This document shows positions 6,329-15,318 of a stretch of DNA of 18,183 nt, piece after piece (positions within the stretch are counted from its first letter, which is position 1; the number at the start of each line of letters is the position of its first letter). This DNA is from CAZQRW01 sp964596115. Lineage in GTDB: Bacteria > Hydrothermota > UBA3072 > B12-G15. The notes beneath the pieces were generated by a model. The model saw only the letters and a program-made list of their open reading frames with translations, made no database searches and was not told the DNA's origin. The DNA lies in contig CAZQRW010000042.1 in the NCBI GenBank assembly GCA_964596115.1, positions 1-18,183 on the forward strand, in the 5' to 3' direction. The translations under genes and the position numbers were made by a program.

Positions 6329-8569
6329 ATGGAAGCAAAGGATATTTATATCAGGGGAAAGGTACAAGGAGTAGGTTTTAGGCCATTTGTTTATAGAATA
6401 GCCAGAAGATATGGGCTCAAAGGATTTGTCAGGAATGAAACCACTGGCGTATATATACATATTGAGGGAGAGAACGGCAAAATAAATAATTTCATAGAGA
6501 GTATTGAAGGAGAAAAACCAACCCCATCAAATATTGTCGATATAGAGATTAAGAAAACTGAATTCAAGAATTTCATAGATTTTTTTATTGATTTCAGTCA
6601 GGGCAAGCATGAAAAGTTTACATTTGTTTCACCTGATATTGCAACATGCGATAGATGTTTAGAGGAGTTATTTAATCCAGATGATAGGAGATATAAATTT
6701 CCCTTTATAAATTGCACAAATTGTGGCCCAAGGTTTACAATAACCTTCGATGTACCTTATGATAGAAGGAATACCACAATGAATGAATTTGAGATGTGTG
6801 ATATATGTAAAGCAGAATACAGCAATCCTGAATCGAGAAGATTCCACGCACAGCCAAATTGTTGTTTTGATTGTGGACCCACACTCATACTACTAAATAA
6901 TAAGATGGAAAATATAGAGGGTGAGCCTATACGTATGGCGGCAAAATTCATAAGAGAGGGTTACATTGTTGGCATAAAAGGCCTGGGGGGTTATCATCTT
7001 GCCTGCAATGCAAAAAATAACGAAGCTGTAAAAAGGTTGAGAAGCACAAAGAAGAGGGGTAATAAACCGTTCGGAATGATGGCGTCCATTGAAATGATTA
7101 AAAAAGAATGTGAGGTTTTAGCTGATGAGGAGAGGGTATTGAGGTTACCAGCTGCACCCATTGTGCTTATGAAAAAAAGAGAGGATTCGACAATTTCAGA
7201 TTTTGTGGCACCTGGACAATCCCGTCTCGGTTTTATGCTACCATATACACCTATTCATCATCTTCTTATTAAAGAAGTAGATTTACCCCTTGTAATGACA
7301 AGTTTTAATATTGCTGATGAGCCAATTGAATATAATGATGAAAACGTCGGACAGCATAGTGATCTCTACGACTACCTTCTTACTCACAACAGGAAAATAT
7401 ACATTAGGGCGGATGATTCTGTTATTTCTACACTTAATGGAGAGGTATATCCCATAAGGAGATCAAGGGGATTTGTGCCTGACCCAATCGAATTACCCTT
7501 TAAATCAGACATCGATATATTGGGCATAGGGGGTGACCTAAAGAACACATTTTGCCTGATAAAGAGAAATTATGCCTTTTTAAGCCAGTATATAGGTGAT
7601 ATGGGATTATTGAAGACAGAAGAAGCATATAAAGAAAACCTTGAACATTTTAAACACATTTTTGATATAAGGCCTGAGATAATTGTTTCTGACCTTCACC
7701 CTGGATATCATTCAGTTTCAATGGCTGAAAAAATGCAAGGGGTTAAACTTATCAAGGTTCAACATCATAAGGCTCATTTTGCTTCTACACTTGCTGATAA
7801 TTTTTATGGTGGAGATGCCATTGGCGTCATCTTTGATGGCACAGGTTATGGTGAGGATGGGAATATCTGGGGAGGAGAATTCTTTGTGGGTTCATTAGAA
7901 AATATTGAAAGGGTTGCTCATCTTCCATACATTCCACTTCCTGGAGGTGATATGGCTGTTATTGAACCCTGGAGGTATGCCATTTCCTTATTGTATTATG
8001 CTTTTGGTGATAATTTTTCTCTCCCTATCCATCTTGAGAAGAGAAATAACCAGTTTATCCTCCAGATGATAAAAAATAGTATAAATTCTCCACTTACTTC
8101 AAGTATGGGTAGACTCTTTGAAGGAATTTCTGCATTGGTGGGGGTTTGTAGTGATAATACATTTGAAGGAGAGGCAGCTATGAAATTGGAAAGCATAGCA
8201 CACGAAACAGATGGAATGTATAATTTTTACTATGATGGCAACAATCTGGATATAAAGGATTTAATTATAGGCATATCTAATGATATAAAAAAGAAGGAGC
8301 AGGCCAGCGTTATTTCATACCGTTTTCATAGGAGCATTTCCGAGATAGTCTATCGGATTGTAAGCAGTATTTCGAAGAAAACAGGGATAAAAACCGTTGC
8401 ACTGGGGGGAGGGGTCTTTCAGAATTTGTTGCTTATGAAGCTTACACTTGAAAGATTGGAGAACAAAGGATATAATGTATTAATTCATAGGAATATTCCA
8501 ACGAACGATGGTGGACTTTCTCTAGGCCAGGCGGTAATGGGATATTTTATAAACAAAGGAGGAAAGTAA
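6329..8569 (+). CDS. hypF: Carbamoyltransferase HypF, [NiFe]-hydrogenase maturation
   Basis: HypF turns carbamoyl phosphate and ATP into a carbamoyl-adenylate and transfers the carbamoyl group to the C-terminal cysteine of HypE, the source of the active-site cyanide ligands. All domains are present in 746 residues, the normal length. An acylphosphatase domain has VQGVGFRP (12-19). Two zinc fingers have the CxxC-x18-CxxC pattern (C107/110/129/132 and C157/160/179/182). A YrdC-like domain (about 200-385) includes KRGNKPFGMM and RRSRGFVPDPI. A C-terminal Kae1-like domain has QHHKAHFAST and FDGTGYGEDGNIWGGEF. It is first in hypFCDEA, and hypC follows after one base. No frameshift or missing motif was seen. 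Confidence 0.96.
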   Translation: MEAKDIYIRGKVQGVGFRPFVYRIARRYGLKGFVRNETTGVYIHIEGENGKINNFIESIEGEKPTPSNIVDIEIKKTEFKNFIDFFIDFSQGKHEKFTFVSPDIATCDRCLEELFNPDDRRYKFPFINCTNCGPRFTITFDVPYDRRNTTMNEFEMCDICKAEYSNPESRRFHAQPNCCFDCGPTLILLNNKMENIEGEPIRMAAKFIREGYIVGIKGLGGYHLACNAKNNEAVKRLRSTKKRGNKPFGMMASIEMIKKECEVLADEERVLRLPAAPIVLMKKREDSTISDFVAPGQSRLGFMLPYTPIHHLLIKEVDLPLVMTSFNIADEPIEYNDENVGQHSDLYDYLLTHNRKIYIRADDSVISTLNGEVYPIRRSRGFVPDPIELPFKSDIDILGIGGDLKNTFCLIKRNYAFLSQYIGDMGLLKTEEAYKENLEHFKHIFDIRPEIIVSDLHPGYHSVSMAEKMQGVKLIKVQHHKAHFASTLADNFYGGDAIGVIFDGTGYGEDGNIWGGEFFVGSLENIERVAHLPYIPLPGGDMAVIEPWRYAISLLYYAFGDNFSLPIHLEKRNNQFILQMIKNSINSPLTSSMGRLFEGISALVGVCSDNTFEGEAAMKLESIAHETDGMYNFYYDGNNLDIKDLIIGISNDIKKKEQASVISYRFHRSISEIVYRIVSSISKKTGIKTVALGGGVFQNLLLMKLTLERLENKGYNVLIHRNIPTNDGGLSLGQAVMGYFINKGGK

Positions 8570-8570
8570 T

Positions 8571-8786
8571 ATGTGTCTTGGTATACCGATGAAGGTTATC
8601 GAAAAGGATGGTGAGAAGGCATTCTGTGACCTTGGGGGCAGCAAAAGGGAGATTTCCTTAAAATTGATGCCAGAGGTTGAAGTCGGAGATTATGTAATAG
8701 TCCATGCAGGATTTGCTATTCAGAAACTCGATGAAGAAGAGGCAGAGGAAACATTAAAAATGTTAAAAGAGGTCAATTACATTTGA
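8571..8786 (+). CDS. hypC: Hydrogenase maturation chaperone HypC
   Basis: A 71-residue protein starting MCLGIPMKVIE, with the essential Cys2 and the conserved PMKV of the HypC/HybG family. HypC binds HypD to assemble the Fe(CN)2CO unit and delivers it to the hydrogenase large-subunit precursor. A strong AAAGGAGG site lies upstream of the ATG at the end of hypF. The TGA stop overlaps the TTG start of hypD. A single hypC suggests one main hydrogenase client, although further copies may lie elsewhere. Confidence 0.95.
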   Translation: MCLGIPMKVIEKDGEKAFCDLGGSKREISLKLMPEVEVGDYVIVHAGFAIQKLDEEEAEETLKMLKEVNYI

Positions 8787-9862
8787 AATATATTGACGAA
8801 TTCAGGGATGCTGAGATACTAAGGGATTGGGGGAGAAAGATAAGCCTAATAAAGGTTAGTAAGAGCATTAATTTAATGGAAGTATGCGGAACTCATACTG
8901 TATCAATCCACCGATTTGGACTCCATAAACTACTCCCTGAGAATGTAAAACATATTTCTGGCCCTGGGTGCCCTGTATGCGTTACCCCAAATAGGTATAT
9001 TGATGAGGCAATAGAACTTTCTAAGATGGAGGATATAACCATAGTAACGTTTGGTGATATGGTGCGTGTACCTGGCTCAAGGAGTTCCCTTGAAAAAGAA
9101 AAAGCTGAGGGAGCAGATATTAAAGTTGTTTATTCTCCCCTTGATAGTCTAAAGATAGCAGAGGAAACAGAAAAAAAAGTTATTTTTCTTGCTGTTGGTT
9201 TTGAAACAACTGCCCCAACGATTGCAGCAACAGTGGCAGAAGCGAGGAAAAGAAATATAAGGAATTTTTTTATTTTACCGGGCAATAAAACAATGCCAAA
9301 TGCAATGAGAAGCCTATTAAAAGATAGAGATATAAAGATTGATGGATTTTTATTGCCCGGCCATGTTACTACAATTACTGGTTTTAGGGAATACGAGTTT
9401 ATACCACGAGATTTTGGAGTGGCTTGTGCTGTTAGCGGATTTGAGCCAGCGGATATAATGCTTGCGTTTAATTCATTGATAAATCAAATAAAGACCGAAT
9501 CTCCCAAAGTCGAGAATGTTTACCAGAGGTCGGTAAAAAGAGATGGAAATCCCTATGCAAAGGTGTATATCGAAAGGGTATTTGAGCCCATCAATTCAGA
9601 ATGGAGAGGTCTTGGTGAAATAGAGCATAGTGGATTGGGTTTGAAAGATGAATTTAAGTCATTTGATATCAGAAATGCGGTTAAGATAGATATACCTGAT
9701 CCATTTGAACATCCTGGATGCAGATGTGGAGATGTTCTTAAAGGAAAGATTAATCCTTCGGATTGCCCTTTATTTGGGGATCCGTGTACACCTGATAACC
9801 CTATAGGCCCTTGTATGGTTTCAAGTGAGGGTAGCTGTAGTGCCTATTATAAATATGGATGA
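8783..9862 (+). CDS. hypD: Hydrogenase maturation factor HypD ([4Fe-4S])
   Basis: The scaffold on which the iron atom receives CN and CO ligands before transfer through HypC. Its 359 residues contain the family motifs: MEVCGTHT (C35), GPGCPVC (60-66), GFETTAPT, LLPGHV, AVSGFEP and a cysteine-rich C-terminal region (HPGCRCGDVLKG, DCPLFGDPCTP, IGPCMVSSEGSC) that binds the [4Fe-4S] cluster. The start is a TTG overlapping the hypC stop by four bases (TTGA), which suggests coupled translation. No better upstream start exists. The end overlaps hypE by eight bases. Confidence 0.95.
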   Translation: MKYIDEFRDAEILRDWGRKISLIKVSKSINLMEVCGTHTVSIHRFGLHKLLPENVKHISGPGCPVCVTPNRYIDEAIELSKMEDITIVTFGDMVRVPGSRSSLEKEKAEGADIKVVYSPLDSLKIAEETEKKVIFLAVGFETTAPTIAATVAEARKRNIRNFFILPGNKTMPNAMRSLLKDRDIKIDGFLLPGHVTTITGFREYEFIPRDFGVACAVSGFEPADIMLAFNSLINQIKTESPKVENVYQRSVKRDGNPYAKVYIERVFEPINSEWRGLGEIEHSGLGLKDEFKSFDIRNAVKIDIPDPFEHPGCRCGDVLKGKINPSDCPLFGDPCTPDNPIGPCMVSSEGSCSAYYKYG

Positions 9863-10835
9863 TAAAATTTTACTCTCCCATGGTGGAGGGGGTAAGAAAA
9901 CACAAGATTTAATTAGACATATTTTTTTGGAGAAATTTTCAAATGAAGAACTTAATGAATTAGATGATGGAGCTGTAATCGGTGATATGATTATTACTAC
10001 TGATAGTTTTGTCGTTAATCCTCTCTTTTTTCCTGGGGGCGATATTGGAAAGTTATCCATTTCCGGAACAGTTAACGATATTGTTGCGATGGGTGGGACC
10101 CCACTTTTTCTTTCTGCAGGATTTATTATAGAAGAGGGTTTCCCATTAGAAGATTTAAAAAAAATAGTTGATTCGATGAGTAATGAAGCAAAAGCAGTGC
10201 CAGTTAAGATTGTTACAGGTGATACCAAGGTTGTTGAGAAGGGGAAGGGTGATGGGATTTACATAAATACAACTGGATTTGGTAAAAAAACCCTTGAACT
10301 CGGTTTAGAAAGAATTAAGCCAGGTAATAAAATCATTATTACAGGTACTGTTGGGGATCATGGTGCATCGATACTACTTTCGAGAAATCAATTTGAAATT
10401 GAAAGCGGGCTCAAGAGTGACTGTGCCCCTTTGTATGGTTTGTTAAAGTCAATCTTAAGTGAGGATATAAAATTTATGAGAGATCCAACAAGGGGTGGAT
10501 TGGCAGCTGTGTTAAATGAGATAGTAAGAAAAGATTGGGGGATAGAAATATTTGAGGATAAAATACCAATTAGAGAGGACGTAAAGGGTATATGTGAAAT
10601 GTTGGGAATAGACCCTATTACAATGGCCAATGAAGGGAAAATGGTAATATTTGTAGAGGGGGATAGGGTGGAGGAAACACTTAAAACCCTCCATATGCAT
10701 CCACTTGGAAGGGATGCCTCTATTATTGGTAAGGTGACAGATCAAATTAAGGGCAGGGTCGTTGAGAGGACAGTGGCAGGTACAACGAGAATTATAGATA
10801 TGCCATCAGGAGAATCACTGCCAAGAATCTGCTAA
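9855..10835 (+). CDS. hypE: Hydrogenase maturation factor HypE, carbamoyl dehydratase
   Basis: HypE accepts the carbamoyl group from HypF on its C-terminal cysteine and dehydrates it with ATP to a thiocyanate, the cyanide donor. The 326 residues begin MDDKILLSHGGGGKKT, typical of the family, include DDGAVIG, GGDIGKLSISGTVNDIVAMGG and RDPTRGGLA, and end in the essential PRIC tail. The ATG at 9855 is chosen over an in-frame GTG at 9825 because it matches the family N-terminus and gives the ATGGATGA overlap with hypD. The stop shares a base with the hypA ATG. Confidence 0.95.
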   Translation: MDDKILLSHGGGGKKTQDLIRHIFLEKFSNEELNELDDGAVIGDMIITTDSFVVNPLFFPGGDIGKLSISGTVNDIVAMGGTPLFLSAGFIIEEGFPLEDLKKIVDSMSNEAKAVPVKIVTGDTKVVEKGKGDGIYINTTGFGKKTLELGLERIKPGNKIIITGTVGDHGASILLSRNQFEIESGLKSDCAPLYGLLKSILSEDIKFMRDPTRGGLAAVLNEIVRKDWGIEIFEDKIPIREDVKGICEMLGIDPITMANEGKMVIFVEGDRVEETLKTLHMHPLGRDASIIGKVTDQIKGRVVERTVAGTTRIIDMPSGESLPRIC

Positions 10836-11179
10836 TGCATGAAGGCTCTATAGCAGCAAGTATAATAGATGAAACAAAAAAATACGCTCTGGAGAATAAA
10901 ATAGGCTCCGTCAAGAAAGTTTTTGTTAAAGCGGGTGTTATGAGGGCAGTTGTTGATGATGCATTAAAATTTTTCTTTGATATTATGAAAAAGGAAGAGG
11001 ATATCGTAAAGGATGCCGAGCTTTTGGTTGAGAGAGAAGAAATCCTCTGTAGGTGTAAAAAGTGCAATAGCGAATTTAGGCCTGAGGGACTTCTCTTTAT
11101 CTGTCCACGATGTGGATCTACTGATGTTGAAATACTTGAGGGTGATAGTATACTCCTGATGAGTATAGAGGGAGAGTAA
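10835..11179 (+). CDS. hypA: Hydrogenase nickel-insertion protein HypA
   Basis: A 114-residue nickel metallochaperone. The N-terminal MHE supplies the His2 and Glu3 nickel ligands. C74, C77, C90 and C93 form the structural zinc site, and C72 is an extra nearby cysteine. It begins with MHEGS rather than the more usual MHELS or MHEMS. It overlaps the hypE stop by one base and is last in the operon. Its usual GTPase partner HypB is not encoded in this window. No clear terminator follows, and the stop is followed by a repeat-rich non-coding stretch. Confidence 0.92.
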   Translation: MHEGSIAASIIDETKKYALENKIGSVKKVFVKAGVMRAVVDDALKFFFDIMKKEEDIVKDAELLVEREEILCRCKKCNSEFRPEGLLFICPRCGSTDVEILEGDSILLMSIEGE

Positions 11180-11400
11180 AGAGAGATTCTGAGGGTCAAA
11201 AAGCACAAATCTACCTTATTGCCTCATATAAGGATCTACACGAAAGGGTATTCATTGCTTCATTTATATTTCCACATGAAATATATATTGATTTTCGTAG
11301 GAAATCAAGTCTTTTTGCAAGTCTCTTTTCTGTATCCATTCTTATACCTTTCTTTCTTATATAGAGAGGAATTTTCCCTTTCCTTCACCCTCACCTCTGT

Positions 11401-11421
11401 CCTCTCCCTTGAAGGGAGAGG
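11401..11421. repeat. REP-like palindrome, copy A
   Basis: CCTCTCCCT and AGGGAGAGG form a 9-bp perfect stem around TGA. The preceding CCTTCACCCTCACCTC resembles the leader of copy B, suggesting one family. Palindromes of the form CTCTCCC...GGGAGAG are common as dispersed extragenic repeats in many bacterial genomes. Confidence 0.6.
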
Positions 11422-11511
11422 AGGTTATTTTTTTTCTTTCGAGGGGGAGAGATGGAGAGGAATTTTGTTCTCCATTCTCCATTCTCCCTTCTTCATTCTT
11501 CGTCTTTCCTT

Positions 11512-11586
11512 CACCCCCACTTAATCTCCCCCGTTGAGGGGGAGAGGGAGTTTCCCTCCCTTGATGGGAGGGATTAAGGGAGGGTG
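11512..11586. repeat. Compound REP-like inverted repeat, copies B and C
   Basis: Two hairpins, CTCCCCC/GGGGGAG (11526-11544) and CCCTCCC/GGGAGGG (11554-11572), are enclosed by outer arms 11512-11525 and 11573-11586 that pair at 12 of 14 positions. The whole could extrude as a branched structure. It could also serve as a bidirectional transcription block between hypA and the next unit. Confidence 0.6.
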
Positions 11587-11653
11587 TTCTTCCATTATTC
11601 CTTTTTCACTTTCTTATACCTCCTTTTCTGGGGATATATTTTACTATTTTCGT

Positions 11654-11709
11654 GTTGGTTTTTAAATGAGGCAACGTATTATATTTCATGTTGATTTTTA
11701 ATGAGGCAA
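11654..11709 (+). repeat. Imperfect direct repeat ending in ATGAGGCAA
   Basis: The segments 11654-11674 and 11690-11709 are near-identical (GTTGRTTTTTAA followed by ATGAGGCAA, with the first copy one base longer). They lie just upstream of the promoter of the zinc-ribbon gene. This could be a duplicated regulator site or a remnant of a small mobile element. Confidence 0.45.
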
Positions 11710-11718
11710 ATCGTCTGC

Positions 11719-11746
11719 TTGACAATATTTCTTTATAGGTTATGAT
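11719..11746 (+). promoter_or_regulatory. Sigma-70-type promoter of the zinc-ribbon/lipoprotein unit
   Basis: A consensus TTGACA (11719-11724), a 16-bp spacer and TATGAT (11741-11746) end six bases before the ATG at 11753. Initiation seven bases after the -10 box would place +1 on the start codon. No Shine-Dalgarno sequence is present. This is the clearest leaderless candidate in the window. Confidence 0.65.
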
Positions 11747-11752
11747 ATACCA

Positions 11753-12007
11753 ATGATTAAATACGAGTGTAAGGGATGTGGCACACTAATTTACCTGGAA
11801 GAGGAGGGTGAACCATCTTGTCCTGTGTGCCGAATGACTATGACAGAATTAGGGGAATGTAAAAAACCTGCTAAAATAAAGAAATTTATCTGTCCTGAAT
11901 GTGAGCACGTATTTTATATGGAGACAGGTGATTATCCATACAAGTGCCCATTCTGTGACTACACATTCCCGCCTACACCGAAATTACAGCAGGAAGAAAA
12001 ATTATAA
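11753..12007 (+). CDS. Small double zinc-ribbon protein
   Basis: An 84-residue protein built of two rubredoxin-like or zinc-ribbon knuckle pairs: C6/C9 with C23/C26, then C47/C50 with C65/C68, plus a lone C36. Residues between the pairs (FICPECEHVFYMETGDYPYKC) follow the general zinc-ribbon pattern. A metal-binding or nucleic-acid-binding role is plausible, but no specific family was recognised. The ATG lies at the predicted transcription start. The lipoprotein gene follows after 23 bases and is probably cotranscribed. Confidence 0.7.
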   Translation: MIKYECKGCGTLIYLEEEGEPSCPVCRMTMTELGECKKPAKIKKFICPECEHVFYMETGDYPYKCPFCDYTFPPTPKLQQEEKL

Positions 12008-12030
12008 AAATAAACAAAGGGAGGTGTAGT

Positions 12031-12750
12031 ATGAAGCGTTTTATGGTTTTCTTCATTCTTGGTTTTCTTGTATTTGGAGTTGTCTCATGCTCAAAGAGTG
12101 CACCTGAGCCCCCCACACTGCAGGTGAACCCAACATCGCTTAAAGAGATAAGCGGTCCTAATACTACCAAGCAGGATACAACCATAATGCTTTCTACGTT
12201 GTCAAATATGATCAACGTTGTAAATGGTTTTGCCGATGGAACCTATAATTTTGGGTCTGCACTTGAAAACCTGCGTAATGAGATGGGTGAATATAATTAT
12301 GCAAATGGAACCTGGACATGGACCTGGTCATCAGCTCAGGGCAGCGTAAGAATAGTATGCACAGAAGGATCAGAGGGATATACCTGGGAAATCTATATTA
12401 ACGATGAGAAGATATATAATGGCTATGTTAAAATGGACGGGACTTATGCATATTGGAAATATTGGGAGTCTGATACTGTTTATGCCTCTTTCGAATGGAA
12501 TGATGATGGCACAGGTGGCTTCATTAAATTTAGAAATGGTGACCTTACAGCGGATCCGCTAATCTGGTTTACATGGACTACTGGATCTAACTATATAGAC
12601 ATAACCATTCATGCGACTAGTATTACTGTTAATTATAGAATAATCATTCATGCAAACGATGACAAATCCGGGTATGCAGATTTTTATGAAAACGGTGTAA
12701 AAGTATTGCACGTGGCATGGGATACTTCTGGTAATATTACATCAAAATGA
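12031..12750 (+). CDS. Putative secreted lipoprotein of unknown function
   Basis: 239 residues with a type II signal peptide: MKR, a hydrophobic stretch, and lipobox GVVSC with the lipidated cysteine at C20. The mature part starts SKSAPEPPTLQVNPT. It is rich in tryptophan, tyrosine, glycine, asparagine and threonine in alternating patterns (GTWTWTWSSAQGS, YAYWKYWES, ASFEWNDDGTGG), suggesting a mostly beta-strand extracytoplasmic domain. I do not recognise the family. A strong GGGAGG site precedes the ATG. A terminator 25 bases after the stop ends the unit just before the rRNA promoter. Confidence 0.75.
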   Translation: MKRFMVFFILGFLVFGVVSCSKSAPEPPTLQVNPTSLKEISGPNTTKQDTTIMLSTLSNMINVVNGFADGTYNFGSALENLRNEMGEYNYANGTWTWTWSSAQGSVRIVCTEGSEGYTWEIYINDEKIYNGYVKMDGTYAYWKYWESDTVYASFEWNDDGTGGFIKFRNGDLTADPLIWFTWTTGSNYIDITIHATSITVNYRIIIHANDDKSGYADFYENGVKVLHVAWDTSGNITSK

Positions 12751-12774
12751 ATTTTTTGTCGTTATAAAATTCCC

Positions 12775-12805
12775 TTTTTGGGGGGCAAATGCCCCCCCAA
12801 TTTTT
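12775..12805 (+). terminator. Strong intrinsic terminator after the lipoprotein gene
   Basis: GGGGGGC (12780-12786) and GCCCCCC (12791-12797) form a very stable stem with an AAAT loop, followed by AATTTTT. T-runs flank both sides, so it could act in either direction. It insulates the rRNA gene from upstream transcription. Confidence 0.85.
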
Positions 12806-12829
12806 ATTCAAAATTTTACCTTAAGGCTC

Positions 12830-12857
12830 TTGACAAAACAAGGTTCAATCATATTTT
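12830..12857 (+). promoter_or_regulatory. Promoter of the 23S rRNA gene
   Basis: A consensus TTGACA (12830-12835) is followed after 16 bp by the AT-rich TATTTT (12852-12857). The 5'-processing stem begins about 25 bases later. Since a terminator lies just upstream and no 16S gene is present, this is the likely dedicated promoter. Confidence 0.5.
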
Positions 12858-12881
12858 ATATATGCAACTAAATTGCACTAG

Positions 12882-12901
12882 ATCTTTGACAACTGAATGG
12901 G
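12882..12901 (+). other. 5' arm of the 23S precursor processing stem
   Basis: These 20 bases (ATCTTTGACAACTGAATGGG) are the exact reverse complement of 18022-18041 beyond the 3' end of the gene. Such a stem is the usual substrate for RNase III-type release of pre-23S rRNA. Here it closes a loop of more than 5 kb that includes four introns. Confidence 0.85.
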
Positions 12902-13442
12902 TATAAATTTTGGACAAGCTACTAAGGGCAAACGGTGGATGCCTTGGTAGGAGCAGGCGATGAAGGGCGTGGCTGGCTGCGATAAGCCTCGGGGAGCCGT
13001 CAAGCAGGCTTAGATCCGGGGATTCCCGAATGGGGAAACCCAATGGAGGTAATACTCCATTACCCTGAGTAATCAGGGGGCGAACCCGGTGAAGTGAAAC
13101 ATCTCAGTAACCGGAGGAAGAGAAAGCGATAGCGATTCCCAGAGTAGTGGTGAGCGAAAAGGGAAGAGCCTAAACCCCTGTTGTGTTAAAGGCTGCACCC
13201 GTTGCAGCAGGGGAGTAGTGGGATTTGTTCAGAGCCAAGTGCAGAAGGCTCGGGGAGTTACAAAGTTCCCACTTAATCGAATGGTCTGGAAAGGCCAACC
13301 ATAGAAAGTGATAGTCTTGTAGATAAAAAGTGAGGAACCTCCCTGGAACATTCTCCCGAGTACCTCGGAGCCCGTGGAACTTTGAGGGAATCTGGGTGGA
13401 CCACCACCTAAGGCTAAATACTAGCTCCTGACCGATAGTAAA

Positions 13443-13475
<33 letters not shown>

Positions 13476-14640
13476 TGGCGGGGAGTGAAAAGTACCTGAA
13501 ACCGTTTGCCTACAAGCAGTCGGAGGGTCCTGATTTGAGGGTCGTAAGATCTTCTTCTCAGGCCTGACGGCGTACCTTTTGTATAATGGGCCGGCGAGTT
13601 ACTCTATGTTGCGAGGTTAACCGACTTTGTCGGGTAGCCGTAGCGAAAGCGAGTCTGAATAGGGCGATTAGTTGCATGGAGTAGACCCGAAGCTGAGTGA
13701 TCTATCCATGGCCAGGATGAAGTCCGGGTAAAACTGGATGGAGGTCCGAACCGGTTACCGGTAAAATGGTATCGGATGAGCTGTGGATCGGAGTGAAAGG
13801 CTAATCAAACTCAGTGATAGCTGGTTCTCCCCGAAATGGCTTTAGGGTCAGCCTTGAATGGTCAGTAATGGTGGTAGAGCACTAGATGGGCTAGGGACCT
13901 AACCCGTCACCAACCCCAACTAAACTCCGAATGCCATTACTCAAAGTTCAGGAGTGAGGCAGTGGGGGATAAGCTCCATTGCCGAGAGGGAAACAACCCA
14001 GACCGTCAGCTAAGGTCCCCAAATACAGGCTAAGTGTTAAAGGATGTGGGGTTGCTAAGACAGCCAGGATGTTGGCTCAGAAGCAGCCATTCATTTAAAG
14101 AGTGCGTAAAAGCTCACTGGTCGAGCGAGCCTGCGCCGAAAATGAAAGGGGGCTCAAGCCTGTTACCGAAGCTGCGGAATCTACTTAATGATTTATCATT
14201 AAGCAGATTGGTAGGGGAGCGTTCTGTTAGCGTTGAAGCGGTATCTGCGAAGAGCCGCAGAGCTTACAGAAGTGAGCATGCCGGCATAAGTAGCGATAAT
14301 CAGGTTGAGAATACCTGACGCCGAAAGCCTAAGGTTTCCTGGGGAAGGTTCGTCCACCCAGGGTTAGTCGGACCCTAAGGTGAGGCCGAAAGGCGTAGCC
14401 GATGGGAAACGGATTAATATTTCCGTACCACCCGATAAGCGTTATTACCTAAGGGGGGACGCAGAAGGGTAGGCCATGCCAGGCGCTGGTTGTCCTGGTC
14501 TAAGCCTGTAGGAGGGGAAGGCAGGTAAATCCACCTTCCTGGGCTTCGTGCCCAACTCTGAGAGGCGATGGGGTGGCCGTAAGGCCGGAACTGGCTGATC
14601 CCATACTGCCAAGAAAAGCCTCGTAGGGAGTTTATCTGGT

Positions 14641-14683
<43 letters not shown>

Positions 14684-14939
14684 TAGGCGCGCGAGTTACC
14701 CCTCGTTAAGGAACTCGACAAATTGACCCCGTAACTTTGGGAGATGGGGTGCCCACATCAGGTGAAGACACTTGCTGTCTTAGCCGAAGTGGGTCGCAGT
14801 TAAGAGGTCTTGGCGACTGTTTATCAAAAACACAGGGCTCTGCGAAGTCGTAAGACAAAGTATAGGGCCTGACGCCTGCCCGGTGCCGGAAGGTTAAGGG
14901 GAGGAGTTAGCCGGATTCACTCTGGTGAAGCTCTGAACT

Positions 14940-15304
<365 letters not shown>

Positions 15305-15318
15305 AACGGTCCTAAGGT
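15305..15318 (+). rRNA. rrl: 14-nt 23S exon between introns 1 and 2 (E. coli 1918-1931)
   Basis: AACGGTCCTAAGGT, the 3' half of helix 69 and its junction, is separated from both neighbours by introns. Its first five bases form P10 of intron 1. Its last four (AGGT) form P1 of intron 2. The two guide pairings do not overlap, so both introns could dock on this exon at once. Confidence 0.9.

Larger units (their letters stand above)
11180..11718. other. Gene-free repeat-rich intergenic region
   Basis: About 540 bases without a convincing gene. Pyrimidine- and purine-rich palindromes occupy 11381-11586. The motif TTGCCTCAT occurs near the left end (11219-11227), and its complement ATGAGGCAA occurs twice near the right end (11666-11674 and 11701-11709). 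An open frame at 11219-11524 crosses the palindromes, has low complexity and lacks a ribosome binding site, so it is not called. Confidence 0.6.

Noticed and set aside
11219..11524. 101-codon open frame in the gap after hypA
   Set aside because: It runs across the palindromic repeats, has low complexity, lacks a ribosome site and resembles no family.
11380..11590. Possible CRISPR array
   Set aside because: The palindromes are unevenly spaced, differ in sequence and have no constant repeat-spacer pattern.
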